From Cellulophaga sp. L1A9 (GTDB lineage: Bacteria; Bacteroidota; Bacteroidia; Flavobacteriales; Flavobacteriaceae): 64,000 bases of DNA. Positions within the stretch are counted from its first letter, which is position 1, and each line of letters starts with the position of its first letter. The notes beneath the pieces were generated by a model. The model saw nothing but the letters and a program-made list of their open reading frames with translations, searched no databases and had not been told where the DNA came from. Shown here piece after piece: positions 33,558 to 41,874 of this stretch. Position numbers and translations under genes: made by a program. The stretch covers positions 4,216,001 to 4,280,000 of the forward strand of contig NZ_CP047027.1 in assembly GCF_009797025.1 (NCBI RefSeq). Reading direction: 5' to 3'.

Positions 33558-35093
33558 ATGCTTACAAAGGTTTATGGTAGTGCAGTTTTTGGTGTAGAAG
33601 CTACAACTATTACAGTAGAAGTCAACGTGGATAAAGGAATTGGCTATCATCTAGTAGGGCTACCCGATAATGCTATAAAAGAGAGTAATTATAGAATTGC
33701 AGCGGCATTGCAGAACAATGGATACAAAATTCCTGGAAAAAAGCTCACCATTAATATGGCGCCTGCAGATTTACGTAAGGAAGGTTCTGCTTATGACTTA
33801 ACCTTAGCATTAGGGATTTTAACCGCATCTGGACAAATAAAATCAGATAATATAGAGAAATATATCATCATGGGAGAAATCTCACTAGATGGTAGTTTAC
33901 AACCTATAAAGGGTGCTTTACCTATAGCGATAAAAGCGAAGGAAGAAGGATATAAAGGATTTATTCTACCGAAAGATAATGCACGGGAGGCTGCCATTGT
34001 AAGTGATTTAGAAGTTTATGGCGTAGATAATATAAAAGAGGTAATTGAATATTTTGATATTGGAAAACCATTAGAACAAACGATTATTGATACGCGTAAA
34101 GAGTTTTATAAATCTTTAGATTTTCCTGAATTTGATTTCTCCGATGTAAAAGGGCAAGAAAGTATTAAACGTTGCATGGAAATTGCCGCTGCAGGCGGAC
34201 ATAATATTATTCTAATAGGTCCACCAGGAGCGGGAAAAACAATGTTAGCAAAACGATTACCGTCTATTTTACCTCCCATGACACTTCATGAAGCATTAGA
34301 AACTACTAAAATACATAGTGTCGTTGGAAAAACGAAGAATATGGGATTAATGAATCAACGTCCATTTAGGAGTCCTCATCATACTATTTCAGACGTCGCA
34401 CTTGTGGGCGGAGGAGCATACCCACAACCGGGAGAAATATCCTTATCGCACAATGGGGTTTTATTTTTAGACGAATTGCCAGAATTTAAACGAGGCGTTT
34501 TAGAAGTAATGCGTCAACCTTTAGAAGATCGAGAAGTGACCATTTCTAGAGCCCGTTTTACAGTAACCTACCCGAGTAGTTTTATGTTGGTGGCTAGTAT
34601 GAACCCTAGTCCTGGAGGGTACTTTAATGATCCAGATGCTCCAGTAACCTCTTCACCTGCAGAGATGCAACGGTATTTGAGTAAAATATCAGGTCCTTTA
34701 TTAGACCGTATAGATATACATATTGAAGTGACACCAGTTCCTTTTGATAAATTATCGGAAGAGCGAAAAGGAGAGGGGAGTGTAGAAATAAGAAAGCGAG
34801 TAACTGCGGCTCGAGAATTGCAAACCCTGCGCTTTCAAGAAATGGAAAACGTACACTACAATGCGCAAATGAATACCAAACATATACGGAAGTATTGCAA
34901 AATGGATGATGCTTCTAAACAGTTGCTAAAAAATGCCATGGAACGCTTAAATCTATCTGCTAGAGCCTATGACAGGATTCTGAAAGTAGCAAGAACCATC
35001 GCGGATTTAGATGCAGCGGAAGCTGTAACAGGCACTCATATTGCAGAAGCCATTCAGTACAGAAGTTTAGATCGTGAAGGTTGGCTTGGCTAA
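33558..35093 (+). CDS. YifB/ComM-type Mg chelatase-like AAA ATPase
   Basis: A 511-residue helicase-like AAA+ protein. The N-terminal Lon-protease-like domain (about 1-170) lacks the Ser-Lys catalytic dyad. The AAA core has Walker A GPPGAGKTML (about 221-230), Walker B VLFLDELPEF, RPFRSPHHTISDVAL and the C-terminal MCM-like helical part ending DREGWLG. In naturally competent bacteria ComM drives branch migration during integration of incoming DNA, so competence in this organism is conceivable. It is 57 bp after the acylase gene. A frameshifted relic of its 3' end lies about 1 kb downstream. Confidence 0.94.
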   Translation: MLTKVYGSAVFGVEATTITVEVNVDKGIGYHLVGLPDNAIKESNYRIAAALQNNGYKIPGKKLTINMAPADLRKEGSAYDLTLALGILTASGQIKSDNIEKYIIMGEISLDGSLQPIKGALPIAIKAKEEGYKGFILPKDNAREAAIVSDLEVYGVDNIKEVIEYFDIGKPLEQTIIDTRKEFYKSLDFPEFDFSDVKGQESIKRCMEIAAAGGHNIILIGPPGAGKTMLAKRLPSILPPMTLHEALETTKIHSVVGKTKNMGLMNQRPFRSPHHTISDVALVGGGAYPQPGEISLSHNGVLFLDELPEFKRGVLEVMRQPLEDREVTISRARFTVTYPSSFMLVASMNPSPGGYFNDPDAPVTSSPAEMQRYLSKISGPLLDRIDIHIEVTPVPFDKLSEERKGEGSVEIRKRVTAARELQTLRFQEMENVHYNAQMNTKHIRKYCKMDDASKQLLKNAMERLNLSARAYDRILKVARTIADLDAAEAVTGTHIAEAIQYRSLDREGWLG

Positions 35094-35358
35094 TATTAAA
35101 GTAACTATGGGGAATAGCATAATTAAGATTTGATAAAAAACCTGTCTAAGAATTTAAAAATCTAATCGCTATTTTTTCGAAATATATCAAATGAAAACAA
35201 AACAGTACTATAATCTTTTTGTGTGTTTCTTAAAAATAGGTCGACTTCATTAACAGTTAACGGATGGATTGTAGTTTTAAAATTCAATACTGAAATTCTT
35301 AGCGCTAATCAATGTTACATCAAGTTTTTAATATATCTTTTGGGTATAAAAATAAGGT

Positions 35359-36081
35359 ATGGGCAAATATTTCATGGTATTAGTATTCTTAATAGGAATA
35401 AAAACTTCACAAGCACAAAATATTTCGGCATCTGAATTGTTGGATAATGCTATAGCTTATCACGATCCAAATGGTCTTTGGGGCGTATTTCAAGGAAAAT
35501 TATTTATTACCATGAGTTATCCCGATGGAAGGGAAAGGCTCAGTGAGGTTGAAATTGACTTACCAAAACAACACTTTGAGATCACTTCCACAACAGAGGG
35601 TACTATCATTAAACAAACCATAGATAAAGAAGAGTGCACACTAAAGTTAAACGGGAGTACGACCATATCAGAGGAGGATATGAAGACACATCGGTTGAGC
35701 TGTGAGCGTGCAAATTTTATGAAGAACTATTATCTCTATTTATATGGTCTTCCAATGAAATTAAAAGATCCTGGTACTCATTTGGATTCTAAAGTACAGA
35801 CAAAAACATTTAAAGGTAAAGAATACTTGATGCTAAAAGTTACGTATGATAAAAGTGTAGGAAAAGATGTTTGGTATTTCTATTTTGATCCTACGAGCTA
35901 TGCTATGGAGGTGTATCAATTTTTTCATGATGAGTCTAAAAATGATGGGGAATACATCCTTTTAAGCGGATTAGAAAATGTGGGTACTATTAAAATGCCA
36001 AAAGTCCGAGCGTGGTATTATAATAAAGATGATAAACATTTAGGTACAGACACACTTACTAAGACTTTAGCACTAGATTAG
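35359..36081 (+). CDS. DUF6503-like secreted protein of unknown function
   Basis: A 240-residue protein with a Sec signal peptide (MGKYFMVLVFLIGIKTSQAQ, cleavage after about residue 20). The mature part is beta-rich, like LolA-type lipid-binding barrels: HDPNGLWGVFQGKLFITMSY near the start and KDVWYFYFDPTSYAMEVYQF near residue 175. I place it in the Bacteroidota family DUF6503 with moderate confidence. Its role is unknown; binding of a hydrophobic ligand in the periplasm is a guess from the fold. It has 265 bp of spacer before it and a decayed region after it. Confidence 0.75.
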   Translation: MGKYFMVLVFLIGIKTSQAQNISASELLDNAIAYHDPNGLWGVFQGKLFITMSYPDGRERLSEVEIDLPKQHFEITSTTEGTIIKQTIDKEECTLKLNGSTTISEEDMKTHRLSCERANFMKNYYLYLYGLPMKLKDPGTHLDSKVQTKTFKGKEYLMLKVTYDKSVGKDVWYFYFDPTSYAMEVYQFFHDESKNDGEYILLSGLENVGTIKMPKVRAWYYNKDDKHLGTDTLTKTLALD

Positions 36082-36121
36082 AAGGATGCATAAACAACGA
36101 TTCAAATGGTTTTTTGTCTAT

Positions 36122-36239
36122 CTAAAAAAGTAGCAAGAAAAATAGTCAATTTTAGATGCTTCGGAAACACTAACAAGAACCCATATCGCAGAAACGATAC
36201 GGTATAAAAGTTTAAATCATAAAGGATGGTTGGGGTATT
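36122..36239 (+). pseudogene. Frameshifted relic of the yifB 3' end
   Basis: Translating 36150-36236 gives LDASETLTRTHIAETIRYKS then LNHKGWLG, which matches the yifB C-terminus LDAAEAVTGTHIAEAIQYRS then LDREGWLG residue by residue. Upstream, GTAGCAAGA (36130-36138) matches the yifB VAR codons in another frame, so a 1-bp frameshift sits near 36150. No other part of the gene remains. It is either the scar of an old duplication or the remnant of a second yifB-like gene. Confidence 0.75.
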
Positions 36240-36249
36240 TAAAAAAATT

Positions 36250-36680
36250 ATATACTATTCATACTATATTGAAGCCAATTTTCGTCTTTCTCAAATGATA
36301 GTTTCTTTATTTCTTTCGCCGTTTTATAAGAGCATCTTAGGATAAATTTTTTTAAGTATAGATTCAGCTTTAATTTTACTTGTATCTGGTGCTGATTTTG
36401 ATTTTAATAACTCTAAATTTTTTACCAATTACAGATAATTCTTTTCGTTTTTTGAATTATTAGAAATCACTTCCATTAGCTGGTTCAAAAGATTGGTACA
36501 TTTAAACTAAGAATTATTAATTGAAGCACCAGTTAATTGCGAGTTATTTAGAATTATTTTCCTGTTTATTTATTATTGTATTCTTTTCACCAGCAGATAT
36601 AAAAAAATTAGGCTCCTTACTACTTAAAAGTTTAGTCACATTTTTAAGAAAATCATTATCTGATATAGAACTAATTAATT
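36250..36680 (-). pseudogene. Possible decayed gene on the - strand
   Basis: This gene-free stretch contains protein-like fragments on the - strand in shifting frames: a 44-codon open piece at about 36547-36680 with DFLKNVTKLLSSKEPNFFIS, then, after stops, ELLKSKSAPDTSKIKAESIL with KKIYPKML, and then in another frame TAKEIKKLSFEKDENWLQYS. The polar, helical composition looks coding, but no family is recognised and no intact start exists. Chance open frames in AT-rich DNA are a real alternative. Confidence 0.3.
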
Positions 36681-36751
36681 AGTAATGAATTTCTGTTATT
36701 TGAATAAATTAATTTGGATATGGGTTTAACGCTTCTACTAAGTGGTATTTA

Positions 36752-37159
36752 CTATTTTTTAAAAAATAAGGTATAGTTAAGAATCCATGAAAATAATATA
36801 AATCCTCCTAAAATTAGTGAGAATATAAAACTAGGAGTTTCACTAAAGGCTGCTTTATCTTGTAAAACTTTCACTTTAATTTTAGCTCCTAATTCATATT
36901 TAGCAGTACCAGAAATAAGTTCTATATGTTTTTGGGATTGCGAAGATGTATCAATAATCGTTAAAGTATGATAATAACCATAACCTCTTTTTTGTAGCCT
37001 AAAAGAATCTACTTTTATTACAGTTGAATTTTGAGATTCTCCAAAATAGCTTATCCAAAATTTGTCTTGAGTATGATATTTAAAATTAATAAATAGTGCA
37101 ACTATTGTAAAAACAATTACTAAGATAGAAGATAGCTTAAAGACTTTTTTTTTACTCAT
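36752..37159 (-). CDS. Small two-helix membrane protein, DUF3592-like
   Basis: A 135-residue protein with a membrane helix at about 9-25 and a second at about 107-130, enclosing an extracytoplasmic beta-rich loop (YHTLTIIDTSSQSQ and ELGAKIKVKVL). This topology resembles DUF3592 proteins, but I do not see a decisive motif. It stands alone beside a decayed region, with AT-rich codon use, so it may belong to a degrading accessory patch. Function unknown. Confidence 0.6.
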   Translation of the reverse strand: MSKKKVFKLSSILVIVFTIVALFINFKYHTQDKFWISYFGESQNSTVIKVDSFRLQKRGYGYYHTLTIIDTSSQSQKHIELISGTAKYELGAKIKVKVLQDKAAFSETPSFIFSLILGGFILFSWILNYTLFFKK

Positions 37160-37434
37160 TTAATTATGAATGTTTATAAAACCCTATCCAATTCTTATGA
37201 AAATATTGGAATACCATAAAGTAACAATTTTATGGGCACTAGGACTATCACTTAAAAAAAATTCATAAAGAAAGTCAGTATGGAAAAGCAAGTTTGTTTT
37301 TTGTGATTAAATAATGTTTAACTATTTTCGAGATAAGATCTACTCTAGAATTATAAAGGCAAAAACGTATGTTAATGCCTTTAAAATATTTTATAAGGAG
37401 CATACTTTATCAACCTAGATTAGTAACCAAAAGC

Positions 37435-37878
37435 TTAAATTGTTTTAATATTCGCTTTTAAGCCTTCTACAATTCCTTCAATATTATTTACAGTTTCTTT
37501 GAGGTAATATTTTATGACGACATCGGGTATTCGAATTGTGGTGAATCCATTTTTAAAAGAATGCATTGCTTCTTCTAAATCCATAATCGCTTGTTCATGC
37601 GTAATGGTATTGTATTCCGTATCAATCTCAATATTGAGTTTTACACGAGAAATAGCTAAATCCACAGATTTCTTACCATCCCACCATTCTAACATGGATG
37701 GGATGCCAATTGCTTTTAAGCCGTAGTATAGTTTGATAGCTTCAATTGGAGTCTTTTTGGTATTTACCAATTTATCCATGCGTCCCTTATGCTGTTTACA
37801 AAGTTCAACTCCGTAAATATCAAAAGAATTTTTATGATCTATATAACTAAGTCCTTTATTACATTCTAGACAGTTCAT
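37435..37878 (-). CDS. Small zinc-knuckle protein with predicted PD-(D/E)xK (DUF559/Vsr-like) nuclease fold
   Basis: A 147-residue protein not named with confidence. The N-terminus has a metal-binding pattern Cys3-x2-Cys6-x20-Cys27-x2-His30. The rest has GKKSVDLAISRVKLNIEID (68-86) followed by His94 and a helix with HEQAIMDLEEAM, then FTTIRIPDVVI. The order Asp73, Glu84-x-Asp86, His94 and a final hydrophobic strand resembles the Vsr/DUF559 restriction-endonuclease-like fold. It might therefore cut or bind nucleic acid; activity is inference. It is isolated, with about 200-275 bp of gene-free DNA on each side. Confidence 0.65.
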   Translation of the reverse strand: MNCLECNKGLSYIDHKNSFDIYGVELCKQHKGRMDKLVNTKKTPIEAIKLYYGLKAIGIPSMLEWWDGKKSVDLAISRVKLNIEIDTEYNTITHEQAIMDLEEAMHSFKNGFTTIRIPDVVIKYYLKETVNNIEGIVEGLKANIKTI

Positions 37879-38098
37879 TTAATTAAGTAGGTTAATAGGT
37901 ATTCGGGATTATTATAACAGTATCTTTTTTCAAATAGTATATGAACATTTCAAGTTTTAGACGTATGACCATTTTTTAGACGAACTACACTATCCATGTA
38001 CCATTCAACGATGCTTTTATTCGTAGAATTTCTAAAAATTTAACTTTAAGTCTCTATATTTACTTCTTATCAAATTATAATTGAAAAATAGAATTTCA

Positions 38099-39202
38099 AT
38101 GATTCAAAAATCACAAATACTTGCAATTGCTTTTCTTCTTTTGTTCTCCTGTAAAGAAGAACCTAAACCATTGATAACGTCAGAACAAGCGACCATGGAG
38201 CTTCCTGAATTATCGTTTAAAGAAGCCAATAGATTAGCGAACCTGCCTTTAGAGTGTTTACAAGTAGAATATCCTAATAAACTTAATCAATCGCTTTCAG
38301 ATGCTACACAGCTTCAAGGGCCCAAGTCGTTGCATCCTGCATTTTATGGTTGCTATGATTGGCATTCCTCTGTGCATGGTCATTGGTCGTTAGTTTCATT
38401 ATTAAAACAATTCCCGAGCTTGCATCAAGCAGCTATAATCCGGCAAAAATTAATTACTAATATCTCTAAAGAACATATAGAAGCAGAAATTGCTTATTTT
38501 AAAATAGAAGGCAATAGTTCTTATGAACGCACATACGGCTGGGCTTGGGTTTTAAAGTTAGCCGAAGAAATTCATACTTGGAACGATCCTCTGGCTCGGG
38601 ATTTGGAAAAGAATTTACAACCCTTAACCAATTTGATTATTGATTCCTATATTGAATTTCTTCCGAAACTTAACTATCCTATTCGCGTAGGAGAACACAG
38701 CAATACTGCTTTTGGTCTTTCGCTAGCTTATGATTACGCAAATACTATGGAGAATGAAACTTTTATGGCAGCCATAAAAGATACTGCTATTCGTTTTTAT
38801 GCAGATGATAGTGATTGTCCATTACAATGGGAGCCTAGTGGTTTTGATTTCTTATCACCTTGTTTAGAAGAAGCCAATCTAATGCGGAAGATATATGCAG
38901 AAGATGAATTTAAAATTTGGTTTGATACCTTTTTACCAGAACTTACAGATCCAGATTTTCAATTATCACCCGGATTGGTTTCAGATAGAACAGATGGTAA
39001 ATTGGTGCATTTAGACGGTCTTAATTTTAGCCGTGCTTGGTGCTTGTATGGCATTGCCGAAAGCTTACCGGAATATGCTCATTTAAAAACGATAGCTACC
39101 ACCCATATTAATTATTCACTACCCAATATTGTTGATGATAATTATAGTGGAACGCATTGGTTAGGTAGTTTTGCGCTTTATGCCTTAAACCATACAAAAT
39201 AA
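38099..39202 (+). CDS. DUF2891 family lipoprotein
   Basis: A 367-residue protein with a lipoprotein signal, ILAIAFLLLFSC, lipobox Cys about 18 residues after the ATG chosen here. An in-frame TTG six codons upstream (38081) is possible but gives a less typical signal. HPAFYGCYDWHSSVHGHWSL (about 79-98) and YGWAWVLKLAEE are hallmarks of DUF2891, an alpha/alpha-barrel-like family of unknown activity. It is the first gene of the 5-oxoproline operon: the transporter gene starts 2 nt after its stop. A role in peptide or pyroglutamate handling at the envelope is suggested only by this context. Confidence 0.83.
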   Translation: MIQKSQILAIAFLLLFSCKEEPKPLITSEQATMELPELSFKEANRLANLPLECLQVEYPNKLNQSLSDATQLQGPKSLHPAFYGCYDWHSSVHGHWSLVSLLKQFPSLHQAAIIRQKLITNISKEHIEAEIAYFKIEGNSSYERTYGWAWVLKLAEEIHTWNDPLARDLEKNLQPLTNLIIDSYIEFLPKLNYPIRVGEHSNTAFGLSLAYDYANTMENETFMAAIKDTAIRFYADDSDCPLQWEPSGFDFLSPCLEEANLMRKIYAEDEFKIWFDTFLPELTDPDFQLSPGLVSDRTDGKLVHLDGLNFSRAWCLYGIAESLPEYAHLKTIATTHINYSLPNIVDDNYSGTHWLGSFALYALNHTK

Positions 39203-39204
39203 TC

Positions 39205-40395
39205 ATGTTCAAAAAAATAGGTCCTGGAGTTTTAGTCGCCGCAGCTTTTATTGGCCCGGGAACAGTAACCGCCTGCACACTTGCTGGAGCAAGCTTTGGT
39301 TATGCTTTGCTTTGGGCTATGTTACTATCTGTTATAGCAACTATAGTGCTACAAGAAATGGCAGCAAGATTAGGAGTTATCACGCAACGTGGACTTGCAG
39401 ATGTAATAAAATCAGAGCTTCATATAACTTGGGTTAAGTATCTGGTTTTAGGAGTTATACTATCTGCCATTGTAGTAGGTAATGCTGCTTATGAAGGTGG
39501 TAATATTGGAGGCGCAACCTTAGGATTGGAGGCTGTTTTTGGAGAATCAAATACTAAATTATATGCACTTATTATTGGAGGCATTGCCTTTAGTTTGCTT
39601 TATTTTGGAAATTATAAAACTTTAGAAAAAGCATTTGTCTCTTTGGTAATTATCATGAGTTTATCATTCTTACTCACGGCAATAATTACGAAACCAGATC
39701 TAGTAGCTATCGCAAAAGGTTTGTTTATTCCAACAATTCCTCAAGATAGTATTTTAAGTATCATTGCATTAGTAGGTACTACAGTTGTTCCCTATAATTT
39801 ATTTTTACATGCTTCTTTAGTCAGTGAAAAATGGAAATCTAAAACTGACTTGAAAGCTGCCAGACGCGACACCATTTTAGCGATCTCGTTAGGAGGTGTG
39901 GTATCTATGGGGATTATGATAGCAGCAACAAGTATTTCAAATAATAATATCTCCAATGTGATGGATTTAGCTAAAGGGCTAGAACCGTTATTTGGTTCTG
40001 CTGCTAGGTATTTTATGGGAGTGGGGCTTTTTGCAGCTGGAATTACCTCATCAATCACAGCGCCATTAGCTGCTGCATATGTGGTTAATAGTATTTTTGG
40101 ATGGAAGGCAGGCTTAAAAGACAAGCGATTTAAAGCAGTTTGGATGTCGATTATTATAATCGGATTATCTTTTCTAATTTTTGGTATAAAACCCATCGAA
40201 ATTATAAAATTTGCGCAAATAGCAAATGGCATTTTATTGCCAGTTATTGCAATTTTTTTATTGTGGGTTGTGAATAAAAAACAAGTTTTAGGCGCTTATA
40301 GAAATACCGTATTTCAGAATATACTTGGCATTTTAATCGTTGTGTTGACCGTTATTTTAGGGGTGAAAAGTATTCTTAAAGTTTTTGGATATTAA
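39205..40395 (+). CDS. Nramp-fold transporter lacking the metal site (YcsG-like, possible 5-oxoproline transporter)
   Basis: A 396-residue membrane protein with about 11 helices of the Nramp/LeuT fold. In metal-transporting Nramps, helix 1 carries DPGN and helix 6 carries MPH, which coordinate the ion. Here helix 1 reads FIGPGTVTA (Gly17-Pro-Gly-Thr20) and helix 6 reads TTVVPYNLFLHA (Val195-Pro-Tyr197). All four ligand side chains (Asp, Asn, Met, His) are changed, so Mn/Fe transport is unlikely. The gene lies directly before pxpABC, the same neighbourhood as ycsG in Bacillus subtilis (ycsFG-kipIA). I infer that it carries 5-oxoproline or another organic substrate. The stop is 10 nt before the pxpA ATG. 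Confidence 0.88.
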   Translation: MFKKIGPGVLVAAAFIGPGTVTACTLAGASFGYALLWAMLLSVIATIVLQEMAARLGVITQRGLADVIKSELHITWVKYLVLGVILSAIVVGNAAYEGGNIGGATLGLEAVFGESNTKLYALIIGGIAFSLLYFGNYKTLEKAFVSLVIIMSLSFLLTAIITKPDLVAIAKGLFIPTIPQDSILSIIALVGTTVVPYNLFLHASLVSEKWKSKTDLKAARRDTILAISLGGVVSMGIMIAATSISNNNISNVMDLAKGLEPLFGSAARYFMGVGLFAAGITSSITAPLAAAYVVNSIFGWKAGLKDKRFKAVWMSIIIIGLSFLIFGIKPIEIIKFAQIANGILLPVIAIFLLWVVNKKQVLGAYRNTVFQNILGILIVVLTVILGVKSILKVFGY

Positions 40396-40405
40396 GAGAA
40401 CCGTT

Positions 40406-41140
40406 ATGAAAATAGATATTAATTGTGATGTTGGAGAAGGAGTAGGGAATGAGGAAGAACTTTTGCCTTTAATTTCGTCGTGTAATATAGCTTGCGGGGG
40501 TCATGCAGGTGATGAAAATAGTATTCGTAACGTAATCAAAATAGCAAAAAAAAATAAGGTTCTTATAGGTGCACATCCTTCTTATCCAGACAAAGCGCTT
40601 TTTGGAAGAAAAACTATGGTTTTATCCAAAGAAATTTTAATTGCAACTATTCAAGAACAGGTGCACTTATTCTTTGTTATTGCCAAAGAAGAGAATGTTA
40701 GTGTTCATCATATAAAAGCTCATGGAGCTTTGTATAATGATTGTGCTAGTAATATAGATGTAGCCCTAGCTTTTCTTGAAGCCATTATTCCGTATTCCGA
40801 TGGCATCAAATTATATGTACCCTACAATGCTATCATTGCTCAAGAAGCTATAAAACAAGGTGTATCAATCGCCTATGAGAGTTTTTTAGATCGTAATTAT
40901 AATGATGATGGTAGTCTAGTCGCTAGATCTAAGGAAAATGCGCTGCTAGAAAACCCTAAAGATGTTTTACGTCATTTGCGTTATATGATCGAAGATGGTA
41001 AGATAAAAACAATCAATAATAAACTAATTAATTGTCTCTCAGATACTTTTTGTATTCATGGTGATACTGTTTCAGCATTAAAAATTTTAATGTATCTTCA
41101 TGATGAATTACCAAATTATAACATTCAAATAAACCAGTGA
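40406..41140 (+). CDS. pxpA: 5-oxoprolinase subunit A (LamB/YcsF family)
   Basis: A 244-residue protein of the PxpABC complex, which hydrolyses 5-oxoproline (pyroglutamate) to glutamate with ATP. The opening MKIDINCDVGEG, then CNIACGGHAGDENS (about 30-43) and VHHIKAHGALYNDCA are the conserved YcsF motifs with the likely metal- or substrate-binding His and Asp residues. I chose the ATG at 40406 because the family starts with this motif; an upstream in-frame ATG at 40385 would overlap the transporter gene. The stop overlaps the GTG start of pxpB (GTGA). Confidence 0.93.
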   Translation: MKIDINCDVGEGVGNEEELLPLISSCNIACGGHAGDENSIRNVIKIAKKNKVLIGAHPSYPDKALFGRKTMVLSKEILIATIQEQVHLFFVIAKEENVSVHHIKAHGALYNDCASNIDVALAFLEAIIPYSDGIKLYVPYNAIIAQEAIKQGVSIAYESFLDRNYNDDGSLVARSKENALLENPKDVLRHLRYMIEDGKIKTINNKLINCLSDTFCIHGDTVSALKILMYLHDELPNYNIQINQ

Positions 41141-41874
41141 AAAATTTCCCTATTTCAATCCGACCCTTCGGTATTCATGCCGTTTTAATAGAGTGGCCTC
41201 AAGAAGTTAATGATGGAATATTAAACGATATTTTATTTTTTAGTGCTCATTTAAAAAAGGAATGTCTCCGCGAAGGCCTTTGGGAACTAGTTCCCGCCTA
41301 TAACTCACTTACCCTTGTTTTACGTAATGATGCCATACAATTTGATAGTTTCAAAATTCAATTAGAACAATGGTATGCGGAAAAGCAAGAAATTATGCTG
41401 GAGCAAAAATACCTTTGGAGACTGCCAGTTTGTTATGAAAATGAGTTTGCTTTGGATTTAGATGAAGTCGCGGAAAAATTAAAGAAAACACCACAAGAGA
41501 TTATAGAATTGCATACGGCTCATCCTTATACTGTTTATGGCATTGGCTTTCTGCCTGGTTTTATGTATTTGGGAGGTTTACCAAGCGAACTAGAGATTCC
41601 AAGAAGAAGTACGCCAAGACTAAAAGTAAATAAAGGATCTGTTGGCTTAGCAGGAAAGCAAACGGGTGTTTACCCACAAGAATCTCCAGGAGGGTGGAAT
41701 ATAATTGGGAATTGCTCCGTACCTATATTCAATCCTAAAAATGAAAATCCTTGTTTAGTTAAAGTAGGAGATAAAGTTCAATTTTATTCCATTTCTAAGG
41801 CAGAATATGATTTACATAAGATTGAAGCAGAAGTAGGTATTTATCAATTTGAAAAAATAAAAATCGATGCTTAA
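41137..41874 (+). CDS. pxpB: 5-oxoprolinase subunit B (KipI family)
   Basis: A 245-residue cyclophilin-like protein that works with PxpC as the ATP-dependent half of 5-oxoprolinase. The N-terminal part (about 1-85) has the KipI lead-in RPFGIHAVLIEWP. The C-terminal AHS1 domain has HPYTVYGIGFLPGFMYLGGL (about 129-148) and RSTPRLKVNKGSVGLAG. In Bacillus the homologue KipI was first described as an inhibitor of the sporulation kinase KinA, a role not expected here. It starts with GTG overlapping the pxpA stop, and its end overlaps pxpC by 8 bp. Confidence 0.92.
   Translation: MKNFPISIRPFGIHAVLIEWPQEVNDGILNDILFFSAHLKKECLREGLWELVPAYNSLTLVLRNDAIQFDSFKIQLEQWYAEKQEIMLEQKYLWRLPVCYENEFALDLDEVAEKLKKTPQEIIELHTAHPYTVYGIGFLPGFMYLGGLPSELEIPRRSTPRLKVNKGSVGLAGKQTGVYPQESPGGWNIIGNCSVPIFNPKNENPCLVKVGDKVQFYSISKAEYDLHKIEAEVGIYQFEKIKIDA

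Noticed and set aside
39205..40395. Mn/Fe transporter MntH
   Set aside because: The fold is Nramp, but the DPGN and MPH metal-binding motifs are replaced by GPGT and VPY and the gene is inside a 5-oxoprolinase operon.
40385..40405. Upstream ATG for pxpA
   Set aside because: It would overlap the transporter stop and add seven residues before the conserved family start; the ATG at 40406 fits better.
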